The translations under genes and the position numbers were made by a program. A DNA stretch of 63,676 bases, taken from an uncultured Veillonellaceae bacterium. Lineage in GTDB: Bacteria; Bacillota; Negativicutes; Selenomonadales; Selenomonadaceae. Where the stretch lies: the NCBI GenBank assembly GCA_902801565.1, contig CADCIX010000014.1, positions 1 to 63,676 on the forward strand. The letters run 5' to 3'. A model generated the notes under the pieces. The model ran no database searches. It saw nothing but the letters and a program-made list of their open reading frames with translations, and was not told where the DNA came from. Positions 38,374 through 47,067 of this stretch are shown here, one piece after another. Position 1 is the stretch's first letter, and each line of letters begins with the position of its first letter.

Positions 38374-39501
38374 ATGAAAAAATTTGGTGTTCTCGCAGCT
38401 TCCCTGGGACTGGCGCTGGCCCTGGCACAGCCCGTCCCCGCCTCGGCCGCCATCCAGACCATTGAGGCCTCCGGCGTCTATGTGATGGATTCCAGGCTGG
38501 GCGAAACGACAGAGGCCGCCACGGCCCGCGCACGGGAGGATGCCAAGCGTGCAGCGGCGGAAAAGGCCGGTGTCTATGTGGAATCCTATTCCAAGATGGT
38601 GAATATGGTGCTGGAGGAGGATGAGGTCCGCACCATTGCGGCCCAGGTACTCAAGATCCAGGGAGAGAAATCCAAGGTGGCCGTGCTGGAGGACAGTCTG
38701 CTCCAGTTCACCGTGACCATCACCGCACTGGTGGATGACAACGGCCCGGCCATGCAGGAGGCCATGAGCGCCGACCGGGGTACACTGGCCGAGAGTACGC
38801 GCCGCAACAATGAGCTGCAGAAAGCCTATGACGAGCTGAAACAGCAGATGGAGGACCTGAAGCGGCAATATGCCTCCGCCAGTGACGCACAGCGGCAGGA
38901 AATCAAGGCAGAGGCTGCCAGGAATACGGAACGCCTGGGTGCTGTGGAAGAACTGGAAAAGGCCAATGCCTGCTATCTGCGCCGCAACTATGGACAGGCC
39001 CTTACCTCCTATAGCAATGCCATCCGGATGGATTCGAGGCTTTATGAGGCCTATAACGGCCGGGGGCTGACCTATTATTATATGCGGCGGCTGAACGAGG
39101 CTGTGAACGATTTCAGCCAGGCCATTGCATTGAAGAGCGATTTTGCCAATGCCTACAATAACCGTGGGATGGCCTACGGTGCTGCCGGGCAGTACCAGAA
39201 CGCAGCGCAGGATCTTCAGACAGCGGCGCGGCTCATGCCGAACAGCGCGGAAATCCACAGCAATCTTGGCAGCGTCTATCTGTCCCTGCAGAATTACGAT
39301 GCCGCCATCGGGGAGTGCAGCAAGGCGATCCAGTTGAACCCGGACTATACCGAGGCATACTTTAACAGGTCTTTGGCTTATGGACATCAGGGCCGCTATG
39401 TGGATGCCCTGCCCGATGCCAAGCGTGCCCAGGATCTGAGCCCCGGGGACAAGTCCATCCAGGATTGGTACCAGCGGGTACGGAGCAAGGTAGGGGGCTG
39501 A
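38374..39501 (+). CDS. Secreted protein: LPP20-like domain + coiled coil + TPRs
   Basis: 375 residues from ATG 38374 (GGGGGTG upstream). Signal peptide ending ASAA, then an LPP20-like domain (AREDAKRAAAEKAGVYVES, DEVRTIAAQVLKIQG), a coiled-coil linker (NNELQKAYDELKQQMED) and about five TPR units (AYNNRGMAYGAAGQYQNAAQ). This three-part plan recurs at 42721, 47068 and 54989. Acts outside the cytoplasm, probably as a protein-binding scaffold. Confidence 0.78.
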   Translation: MKKFGVLAASLGLALALAQPVPASAAIQTIEASGVYVMDSRLGETTEAATARAREDAKRAAAEKAGVYVESYSKMVNMVLEEDEVRTIAAQVLKIQGEKSKVAVLEDSLLQFTVTITALVDDNGPAMQEAMSADRGTLAESTRRNNELQKAYDELKQQMEDLKRQYASASDAQRQEIKAEAARNTERLGAVEELEKANACYLRRNYGQALTSYSNAIRMDSRLYEAYNGRGLTYYYMRRLNEAVNDFSQAIALKSDFANAYNNRGMAYGAAGQYQNAAQDLQTAARLMPNSAEIHSNLGSVYLSLQNYDAAIGECSKAIQLNPDYTEAYFNRSLAYGHQGRYVDALPDAKRAQDLSPGDKSIQDWYQRVRSKVGG

Positions 39502-39505
39502 TGTC

Positions 39506-39937
39506 ATGAGATACGGAAAGAGCCTCAGGAATGCCCTGGCCGCATTCCTTGTCCTTGGAGGACTGGCGATGACCTCGCCGGCAGAGGCGGAAGTCCTGTC
39601 ACTGGAGGGCATCGGCGAGTACTACATGGAGGATGATTCCATGTCCCTGAGCAAGGCCAAGGACGAGGCGAAACTGCTGGCGGAGATCGATGCAGTGGAG
39701 CAGGCCAGGGTCAATGTGGAAAGCGATACCACCGTCCAGAATTCCAAGCTGACGAAGAATGAGATCACCACCATTGCGGCGGCGATTCTCATGGTGCAGA
39801 AGGTGGATTACACCATCTCGTCGGATTTTGATGATGTCATGGTGGTGAAGGCTGTCATCAAGGCAGATATCGATACGGATGAGATTCCGGCCCTGGTGGA
39901 GCGGGAACTGAAACGCAGACAGGCCGAACAGGAATAA
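39506..39937 (+). CDS. Secreted single LPP20-like domain protein
   Basis: 143 residues: signal peptide (cut near PAEAE), then only the LPP20-like domain (EAKLLAEIDAVEQARVNVES, NEITTIAAAILMVQ). Lacks coiled coil and TPRs. It starts 4 bases after the upstream stop, so it is in the same operon. Confidence 0.7.
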   Translation: MRYGKSLRNALAAFLVLGGLAMTSPAEAEVLSLEGIGEYYMEDDSMSLSKAKDEAKLLAEIDAVEQARVNVESDTTVQNSKLTKNEITTIAAAILMVQKVDYTISSDFDDVMVVKAVIKADIDTDEIPALVERELKRRQAEQE

Positions 39938-39965
39938 ACGGTTTTGCAAAAAGGGGGCGAATGAC

Positions 39966-40808
39966 ATGCAGAGGTGCTTAAAAGGAATCCTGATGATGTT
40001 CGTATTTGCCATCGTCCTGGCTTTTTCGGGCAGCTGCTATGCGGCAGTAACCTTTCAGGCCGATGGTGGGAAGGACTTTGTATTGGATTTTAACCAAAAG
40101 AACAGTTATGGGCGGTATATCCTGCTGGAAGCAAACGGCAGTACGGTATTTACCTTCGACTATGATGACAGCACTCAGGAATTTACCATGTACAATGACA
40201 ATGGCTCCATCTATGCCATAAGAAAAATGCTCAGTTGGGACAGGATGTTCCATAGGCCCAAACCAGGTGCAGACGGCTTTGTGTTTGTAAGAAGGGGCGA
40301 TGGCGACTATTACAGGGAAAACTATAGCAGCCCCAGCACCTATGAGCATACGCCCAAAGCCTTTAACACGTTTTTGGCAAACAAGAGCTTGTTTATGGGC
40401 GGCCAATCGAGTCCAGAGCCAGAGACAAAACAAGGTAGTGTGACATATAAGGCCAAAAATGGAACATATATTTTGACTTACAACAACACAGATAATTATG
40501 GTCAGTATGTTGTGTTTGTCAACGGTGACGTGGTAGACATTACCTTTGATTTCGATCCTGTTTCCAAGGAGTTCACCGTGTACAGAGTTATAAACCTAAA
40601 CGATGGGGATGGCTCGGTCTGGGGCATAATAAAAATGTTAAGCCCGGGAAAAATGCTCTTTAAAAAGACTCGCGATGCGGAAGGCTATATTTTCAACAAG
40701 CACAGCTTCTACCGCGATTACATCCGCGAAGATGGCAAAACCCTTATCGACGAGAGCACCGGTGCAGCCTTCAACATTATTTTGGAGAGAAATGGCAACC
40801 TTGGCTGA
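39966..40808 (+). CDS. Secreted protein with two internal repeats, unknown function
   Basis: 280 residues: signal peptide (cut near CYAA), then two homologous halves. The first has FVLDFNQKNSYGRYILLEAN and FTFDYDDSTQEFTMY; the second has YILTYNNTDNYGQYVVFVNG and ITFDFDPVSKEFTVY. Each half is beta-rich. The DNA looks more AT-rich than the neighbours, hinting at recent transfer. No family recognised. Confidence 0.6.
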   Translation: MQRCLKGILMMFVFAIVLAFSGSCYAAVTFQADGGKDFVLDFNQKNSYGRYILLEANGSTVFTFDYDDSTQEFTMYNDNGSIYAIRKMLSWDRMFHRPKPGADGFVFVRRGDGDYYRENYSSPSTYEHTPKAFNTFLANKSLFMGGQSSPEPETKQGSVTYKAKNGTYILTYNNTDNYGQYVVFVNGDVVDITFDFDPVSKEFTVYRVINLNDGDGSVWGIIKMLSPGKMLFKKTRDAEGYIFNKHSFYRDYIREDGKTLIDESTGAAFNIILERNGNLG

Positions 40809-40886
40809 GTCCGGGATGATAAGCCAACCGTCTCAAATCACTGAAAAAGAGGCGAACAGTTCTTAAGGAACTGTTCCAAGCATGAT

Positions 40887-40920
40887 CGGTGCTGCCGAAA
40901 CAGGCAGCACCGAAAATTTT
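40887..40920 (+). terminator. Rho-independent terminator
   Basis: CGGTGCTGCC-GAAACA-GGCAGCACCG followed by AAAATTTT. Closes the secreted-protein operon and faces the convergent AAA-ATPase gene. Confidence 0.8.
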
Positions 40921-42495
40921 CTATGGCATATCATATTCTTCAATCAGGCACTCATGCTTCCTTGTCTCCTTGTCGTAGCAGATGCCCACGGCGAGAAGTT
41001 TTCCTGCGTAATTTTCCAGTGCATTCCCATAGCGGCGATCCCTGATTTGCTGGATCGCTGCTTTTGCGTTTTTGTCCCATTTGAGCTCCATCACCAGGGC
41101 GGGGAGTTCTGCATGGAGAGGACGGGGAAGGAATACCAAATCGGCATATCCCTTTCCCGTTGGCAATTCGCGGAATATCTTGTACTTCTGTCTTGCGCTG
41201 TAAAAGGCCAGGGAGAGAGTATAGGAAAGGGCATTCTCGTCATTGTACTGGATATGGCTGGTTTCCATATGGGCTTCCTCGATGCCCTTTGCCACGGACT
41301 CCTCATCTTTTGCCAGAACAGCCTGGAGCAGCTTCTCCGATTGCTTGAGGGTGCGGGCCACGATATCCCAATCCGTGGTGGTGATGGCATTGTAGTATTC
41401 CCTGGCGATTTCCTGATTGGGGATGAAGACTTCCTCCGTGGAACTGTCATAGCCCAGGTAGCCCAGATGGACCAGCAGGGTCAGAACGTCATCCGCCGAA
41501 TGGAAGCTGGTCATGTCATTGCTGAAGGTCTTTGTATTGACCATCTGCCGTTCCCCGGCCAGAAGCTTTAGGATGGAGTCCCGAAGCCCGTCAAAGTTCA
41601 TGGTGATATAGATCTTGAGGGCTTCATAGGTCTCTGTCTGGTTCCAATAGGTATCGAATCTGCCGGAGGAGATGGCTCTCACCACGGAATGGGGGTTGTA
41701 GACCTCGCCCACGTCCTGGAAGGAATAGCCGTCATACCACCGCTGGCATTCCTCGAAGCTGCGGCCATATTTCTCGCAGAGAGATTTGACCTCCTCGCTT
41801 GTGAAGCCCACATGAGGAGCAAGTTCTGACGGGTCTTCCATGGAAAACTCCCAGAACATGTTGAGGGCTGAATGTGTCCCGTATTTTTTGATGGGGAGGA
41901 TGCCCGTCATATAGACGAGGGCAATGCTGGAGTTGTCCTTGAGCCAGTCTCTCAAAAAATCCAGATAGAGTTTCTGCCATTCCTTGTTGTCGCGGTATTC
42001 GCGAAAAACGCAATCCCATTCGTCAATGATGATGACAAAGGGGCGTTTTGTCTGGCGGTGGACATCGGACAGGGTGCGGATGAGGTCTTCGGTATCGAAA
42101 TAGCGATAGTCGGGATATTCTTCCATCACGTCCCACAGGATGGATTTTTTCAATCGTTGTAAAAAAGCCTGCATGTCATGGGTTCGGCTGAGAAAGTTCT
42201 GCATATTGAGCTGGATGACATCGTACTTGTTGCGGCAGGCCTCAAAATCGGCGGACTGCGTGATGGCAAGTCCCGCGAAGGTGCTGCTTGCGTCCACGGT
42301 GCGGTCATAGTAGGCCGCAACCATGTTCGCCGCCATGGACTTGCCGAAGCGCCGCGGGCGGCTCACGCAAAGATATTTTTTGCTCGTCCGGAGCACCTTG
42401 TTGGTATAGTTCAGGAGTCCTGTCTTGTCCACATAGATTTCGGAATGGACGGCCTGCCAGAAAAGCTCGTCCCCCGGATTCAGGTAGATTCCCAT
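40921..42495 (-). CDS. AAA-ATPase-like / PD-(D/E)XK protein, type A (intact)
   Basis: 524 residues. The N-terminal P-loop domain (AAA-ATPase_like, PF09820) has Walker A-like RPRRFGKS at 46-53 and Walker B IIIDEWDC near 160. The C-terminal PD-(D/E)XK nuclease-like domain (PF08011) has GYADLVFLP then VMELKWDK, with the acidic and Lys residues present. These proteins are abundant in gut and rumen anaerobes and have no proven role. Divergent from the TPR gene at 42721, sharing the palindrome at 42612. Close paralogs: 59441 (broken) and 61352. Confidence 0.88.
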   Translation of the reverse strand: MGIYLNPGDELFWQAVHSEIYVDKTGLLNYTNKVLRTSKKYLCVSRPRRFGKSMAANMVAAYYDRTVDASSTFAGLAITQSADFEACRNKYDVIQLNMQNFLSRTHDMQAFLQRLKKSILWDVMEEYPDYRYFDTEDLIRTLSDVHRQTKRPFVIIIDEWDCVFREYRDNKEWQKLYLDFLRDWLKDNSSIALVYMTGILPIKKYGTHSALNMFWEFSMEDPSELAPHVGFTSEEVKSLCEKYGRSFEECQRWYDGYSFQDVGEVYNPHSVVRAISSGRFDTYWNQTETYEALKIYITMNFDGLRDSILKLLAGERQMVNTKTFSNDMTSFHSADDVLTLLVHLGYLGYDSSTEEVFIPNQEIAREYYNAITTTDWDIVARTLKQSEKLLQAVLAKDEESVAKGIEEAHMETSHIQYNDENALSYTLSLAFYSARQKYKIFRELPTGKGYADLVFLPRPLHAELPALVMELKWDKNAKAAIQQIRDRRYGNALENYAGKLLAVGICYDKETRKHECLIEEYDMP

Positions 42496-42611
42496 GGTAT
42501 CGCCTCCCTGTCAAGAACGGTTGCGCTTGCCATAAGTATATCACAAATATTTCTTGCTTGCAGGAAGTTCATGAAAACAGACACCTGCGTTCCTATGTCA
42601 CGAAATTGCCG

Positions 42612-42630
42612 GATTTGTCAATGACAAATC
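42612..42630. promoter_or_regulatory. 19-bp palindrome between nuclease and TPR genes
   Basis: GATTTGTCA-A-TGACAAATC, perfect. It is identical to the site at 46961-46979, and each sits about 100 bases before an LPP20/TPR start codon. A TATAAC-like -10 follows at about 42676. Confidence 0.7.
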
Positions 42631-42720
42631 TTTCTCTGCCGATGGGGCAGGAGGTTTTTGGAGGAGAGATGGCGAATATAACAGATAGCGATATTTCTTG
42701 ACCTAAGGAGCTGATTCAGC

Positions 42721-43959
42721 ATGCGAACGATACAACAACTCCCCTTCGCCGTCCTCGGAGCAGGTGCGGCCTTCACCGTCCTTTGGGGCGTTGCCGACCC
42801 CATGGCAGCCTATGCCGAGGTGAAGGTGGTGGAGGCAGACGGATATTACATCATGGGAGACGGGCCGGAGGAGAACCAGGCCGTGGCAGAGGAGCGGGCG
42901 CGGGTGGATGCCAGGCGTGCCGCCATCGAGCAGGCAGGCATTTGCGTGGAAAGCCTTTCCGATGGGAAGATGAGCAAGCTGACCAAAGACGAGATCCGTA
43001 CCATCTCCGCCAATGTGCTGGAGGTGCAGGAGGCGGAGGTCACCTCCGAAGCCCTTGGCGGTACCACCATCCAATACCATTGCCATATAAAGGCCCGTGT
43101 GGATACCTCCAATATCACGCAACAGCTTCAGCAGGACAGGTGGCAGCTTGAGGATGCGGCGAGGCAGAACAAGGAGCTGGAGGAACAGTTCGCCAAGGTC
43201 CATGCGGAACTGGAAGAGATGAAGGAGAGATACAAGACTGCAACGGAGGCGGAGAAGCAGGAAATCAACCGCGAGGTGAAGCGGAATGAGGATGAGTTCA
43301 CGGCGGTGCAGTGGGATTCTAAGGGACGTGAACTGAACAATAAAAAGGATTACCATGGTGCCATCGAGTGCTTGCAAAAGTCCATCGAGCTTGCCCCGAA
43401 GTATGCGGCCCCATGGAGCGATATGGGATATGCCTATAACGACTTGGGGAACTACGACAAGGCCATTGAGTGCTACCAAAAGGCCATCGAGCTTGACCCG
43501 AAGGATGCAACTAGTTGGAACAATATGGGGATTGCCTACAAGAACCTGAGCAACGATGACAAGGCCATCGAATGTTACCGGAAGTCCATCGAACTTGCCC
43601 CGAAGATTGCAATTACCTGGTACAATATGGGCTATGTCTATGACGACCTGGGTAACTATGACAAGGCCATTGAGTGCTTGCAAAAGTCCATCGAGATTGC
43701 CCCGAAGGATGCAACTGCTTGGAATGATATGGGATTTTCCTACAATAAGTTAGGCAACTATGATAAAGCCATCGAGTGTTGTCAGAAAGCCATCGAACTT
43801 GACCCGAAGTTTGCAAATCCATGGAAGCATATGGGAACTTCCTATTACCAACTGGGCAACTACGAAAAAGCCGTGGAATGCTTCCGGAAAGCGATCCGGC
43901 TGGACCCGGACTACGAGGGCGCAAAAGAAGGGCTTGCCCTTGCACAGGCAAAGCTGTAA
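42721..43959 (+). CDS. Secreted LPP20-TPR protein
   Basis: 412 residues. Signal peptide MRTIQQLPFAVLGAGAAFTV... cut near AYA-EV, LPP20-like domain (ARVDARRAAIEQAGICVES, DEIRTISANVLEVQEA), coiled coil (NKELEEQFAKVHAELEEMKE), then six near-identical TPR units of the pattern PWSDMGYAYNDLGNYDKAIE. AAGGAG precedes the ATG. Homologous over its N-terminal half to the genes at 47068 and 54989; the number and type of TPRs differ. Confidence 0.82.
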   Translation: MRTIQQLPFAVLGAGAAFTVLWGVADPMAAYAEVKVVEADGYYIMGDGPEENQAVAEERARVDARRAAIEQAGICVESLSDGKMSKLTKDEIRTISANVLEVQEAEVTSEALGGTTIQYHCHIKARVDTSNITQQLQQDRWQLEDAARQNKELEEQFAKVHAELEEMKERYKTATEAEKQEINREVKRNEDEFTAVQWDSKGRELNNKKDYHGAIECLQKSIELAPKYAAPWSDMGYAYNDLGNYDKAIECYQKAIELDPKDATSWNNMGIAYKNLSNDDKAIECYRKSIELAPKIAITWYNMGYVYDDLGNYDKAIECLQKSIEIAPKDATAWNDMGFSYNKLGNYDKAIECCQKAIELDPKFANPWKHMGTSYYQLGNYEKAVECFRKAIRLDPDYEGAKEGLALAQAKL

Positions 43960-44057
43960 AGGTTTCTTCAGGCGACTGGCGAAGCAGATCAAACTGTGAC
44001 CTGCAACCACTGTCATAATATACTGGAGGCACAAGGCAGGTATCGGAGGTGCAGGAA

Positions 44058-45869
44058 ATGCAGGAAAGAAAACGTCCTATGCCCGTGGGCATCGAGGATT
44101 TTGGGGATCTGATCCGGAAGGAATACTGTTTTGTTGATAAGACCCGGTTTATCCGGGATTTGCTGGATTTTCAAACGCCGGTCACCCTCATCACCCGCCC
44201 CCGCCGCTTCGGTAAGACGCTGACCCTTTCCATGCTCCGCTATTTCTTCGATATGGAGAACGGGGAGGAAAACAGGGAACTTTTCTGCGGGCTGGATATC
44301 GAGAGGGCCGGGGAGAGGTACATGAGGGAGCAGGGAACCCGGCCCGTGGTGTTTCTTACGCTGAAGGAAGTTCGGGCGGGAGAGCAAGCTGTGATGATGG
44401 ATCTTTTGGCGAGAACATTGCAGGATCTCTATCTGAACTATTCCTATTTGCTTGCCAGTGAGCGATTGACCAAGGAAGAAAAAAATATTTTTCGACGCGT
44501 GGTTGAGCTTGGTGGAAACGAGGCGGATTTTCGTCTTTCCCTTTACACGCTTATGCAATGTCTGGAAAAACATCATGGAAAAAAGCCTGTCCTTCTTTTG
44601 GACGAGTGTCCCACCTCGTTCAGAAACATAAAAATAATTGTTCGAGATGTAGTCAGATGCTAGGAAGAGGAGGGCGGCGTAGCGGTGGCTACGCCAACTG
44701 CGGGCAATTATTATGGATATGAACGAGGCGGGACACGAGTATGATGCCCCGATTCTCTCCGCCTGGGAGAATGGCTATTACGAGGAATGTATCGACTTCA
44801 TGCGGGGCTTTCTGGGTTCTGCCTTCAAAACAAATCCGTCCTTGGGGTTTGCTGTCCTGACAGGAGTGACGAGAGTTTCCAAGGAAAGCATCTTTTCAGG
44901 GCTCAACAATCTGGAGGTATGCAGTGTCCTGTCCGACAGCTATGCCGATGCCTTTGGTTTTACACAGGAGGAAGCGGCAAGGCTCATGGAGGAATGCGGG
45001 GTTGGGGACAGGATGTCGGAACTGAAGAAGTGGTATGACGGCTATCGGTTCGGGCAGGTGGAAATCTACAATCCCTGGTCGGTGATCAATTTCATCAAGA
45101 ATGGCTGCCAATTCCGGCCCTATTGGATGAACACTTCCGGCAATTCTATCCTGAAGGAGCTTTTGAATCGTGTGGATACCCGTCGCCACAGGGAACTGCA
45201 GGGGTTGGTTCAAGGGAAAGCGGTGGAATCTCCTGTGTTGGAGAATATTGTCTACGTAGATATCCATACGAATCGGGATGCCCTCTTCATGATGCTTATG
45301 ACTACAGGGTATTTGAAGCCTGTGGAGACTTGGAAGGACGAGGATTGTGCAGACTGGGTATTGCTCAAGATACCGAATCTTGAGGTTCGCATGGCGTACC
45401 GAAAGGAGATTCTGGGCCACATTGTCCCAAGTCAGGGGGAGACCCTTCTTCGGGATATGCTGCGCTCCATGACGGCCGGGGATGGGGAAGGCTTTTGGAG
45501 AACCTGTCGGATCTGTTGCGGGATTTTGTGAGCTATCACGACATAGCCCATCCGGAGAGCTTTCACCATGGCTTGCTGTTGGGGCTTTCCGTCCTGCTGG
45601 ATGGGGAGTATCGTGTAGAGTCCAACCGCGAGAGTGGCTATGGCTGTTTCGATATCGCTTTCTTTCCCTTAAAGACGGGTACTCCCGGTATCGTTCTGGA
45701 ACTGAAATCCGCAAAGTCCGAGGAGGAACTGGAAGAAAAAGCCAAGGAAGCCCTGCGCCAGATTGAGGAAAAAGCATATATCACGGAACTTTCCCGCCAG
45801 GGGGTGGGGGAGGTCTGGAAGTACGGCATTGCCTTCTGCGGGAAGAAGGTATGGCTGGAACGGGGCTGA
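44058..45869 (+). pseudogene. AAA-ATPase-like / PD-(D/E)XK gene, type B, broken by a MITE and a frameshift
   Basis: Aligns end to end with the intact gene at 53276. Piece 1 (44058-44606) holds Walker A TRPRRFGKT and ends at VLLLDE. A 129-bp insertion follows. Piece 2 resumes at YDAPILSAWENG (44740) and runs to about 45490. One base is missing near 45491-45497 compared with the intact copy, which shifts the frame. Piece 3 (to 45869) has the nuclease motif FDIAFFPLKT and VLELKSAK. GGAGG precedes ATG 44058. Confidence 0.88.
44607..44735. mobile_element. MITE-like insertion with terminal inverted repeats
   Basis: The left end TGTCCCACCTCGTTCA and the right end (reverse complement) TGTCCCGCCTCGTTCA match, and similarity continues to about 31 bases. 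CGAG flanks both sides (44603-44606 and 44736-44739), a 4-bp target duplication. Removing 44607-44739 restores the reading frame exactly as in the intact paralog. An inner hairpin GGCGTAGC-GGTG-GCTACGCC lies at 44676-44695. No transposase inside. Confidence 0.85.
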
Positions 45870-45899
45870 CCGTTGGACGAATATAAGGAGTTGAGCAGA

Positions 45900-45920
45900 A
45901 TGAGAACCATCCATCAAATA
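45900..45920 (+). pseudogene. Stranded start of an LPP20-TPR gene
   Basis: ATG 45900 encodes MRTIHQI, the conserved opening of the LPP20-TPR signal peptides (compare MKTIHQIPF at 47068 and 54989). The preceding 30 bases match the linker between the intact AAA gene and TPR gene at 54956-54988. Similarity stops after the seventh codon; the rest of the gene is gone. Confidence 0.65.
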
Positions 45921-45955
45921 GTAAAACCGTCGCTGCCCCATGCGGGCAACGACGG
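45921..45955 (-). terminator. Rho-independent terminator of the Rpn gene
   Basis: On the minus strand CCGTCGTTGCCC-GCAT-GGGCAGCGACGG is followed by TTTTAC. Confidence 0.7.
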
Positions 45956-45987
45956 CAGAACATCCGATGAAGTGCAGATGCTTGCGT

Positions 45988-46866
45988 TCAGCTATAGGCC
46001 AAGTTGTTCATTTTGGCGATGCGCTTGACATTTTCCAAGGAGGTAGAGGCGAGACGTGAAATCTTTTCATAAGGTTCATGTTCTTGCAACAGATTGATTA
46101 CAAATTCCGTAGTTTTTTCATCTGCAACTTTTGCAGCAGTCTTTTCCGTAGCTTCTGCCGCAGCCTCTGCCGCCCTGACTTCCATAGCCCGGTTCCAGTC
46201 CCACTTGAAGTTTACCATATCGAAAACCTCCTCCTGTTCCTTCTTGGCGAAATAGTCTGCCAACAGGTCATTTTCTTTGCAGTAGCTAATCGCCGATGTG
46301 ACCGATTGGCGGAGGGTTTGCCCTAAGGCGAGTTCCTTGCGAACCTTATCGATGAAAATGCTGTAGCATTTGAGGTCGTGACATTTTTCCAGCAGTTCCT
46401 TGTTTTCCTCATAGTTGATGTTATAGGCGGTGACAACCAGTTCCAGTGTATGCTCGTTTTCCTCGAAGGCATCGGACAGGCGCATCATCCATTTCTCCGG
46501 TGCAGCTGTCGTACCATTGTAGAACATAAAAAAGTGTGGCACAGGAAGAGGAACGCGAGCTTTTTTGTAAGGGGCATCGGGATTCACTTTTTGCCGGTAC
46601 AGTTTGGCGATATACCAAAGCATGCGGAGCGGTATATTCTCCGAAAGAGTTGACTGGTGCTCCATCAGTACAATGTGGTGGCTGCCTGCCATGAAGCTGA
46701 CATCGTTCTTGATATCCTCGAAAAAGGTTCCCCGCAGGGTGGTAATCTTGATGTCCTTCAGGGTAACCAGTTTCCCGGTCAATGCCTTGTAGATGCGTTG
46801 CAGACGCCGTCTGTCGTTGAATATATCTCGAAACAGAGAGTCCTTGTAAATGCGTTTTGCCTTCAT
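45988..46866 (-). CDS. Rpn-family recombination-promoting nuclease / putative transposase
   Basis: 292 residues with a PD-(D/E)XK_2 domain (PF12784): IYKDSLFRDIFND at the N-terminus, NDVSFMAGSHHIVLMEHQST with the catalytic-type Asp and ExQ, and LRMLWYIAKLY. The C-terminal half holds an Ala/Glu-rich helix (RAAEAAAEATEKTAAKVAD). Rpn proteins of E. coli cut DNA and raise recombination. ATG 46866 with AAGGTGG upstream. Divergent from the TPR gene at 47068 across the palindrome at 46961. Confidence 0.8.
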   Translation of the reverse strand: MKAKRIYKDSLFRDIFNDRRRLQRIYKALTGKLVTLKDIKITTLRGTFFEDIKNDVSFMAGSHHIVLMEHQSTLSENIPLRMLWYIAKLYRQKVNPDAPYKKARVPLPVPHFFMFYNGTTAAPEKWMMRLSDAFEENEHTLELVVTAYNINYEENKELLEKCHDLKCYSIFIDKVRKELALGQTLRQSVTSAISYCKENDLLADYFAKKEQEEVFDMVNFKWDWNRAMEVRAAEAAAEATEKTAAKVADEKTTEFVINLLQEHEPYEKISRLASTSLENVKRIAKMNNLAYS

Positions 46867-46960
46867 CCATACCACCTTCTGAGAGAATTATACCATGTTT
46901 ACGGTTTGTTCTCAAGATGGGAGCTGTTCCCCTGTCCCGGTTGTTGTCACGAAATTGCTG

Positions 46961-46979
46961 GATTTGTCAATGACAAATC
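46961..46979. promoter_or_regulatory. 19-bp palindrome between Rpn and TPR genes
   Basis: GATTTGTCA-A-TGACAAATC, identical to 42612-42630. TATAAT at 47026-47031 could be the -10 of the TPR gene; the palindrome would then centre well upstream of the start point, more like an activator site than a blocking operator. Confidence 0.7.
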
Positions 46980-47067
46980 TGTTTCCGCCGTTAGAGCAGG
47001 AGGTTTTACGCGGGGCGGTGGCGAATATAATAGGTCGGACATTTCTTGATACGAGGAGTTGAACAGA

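Noticed and set aside
44740-45531. An independent gene in the middle of the AAA region
   Set aside because: It is the middle piece of the AAA gene split by the MITE; its apparent start codon lies within the MITE.
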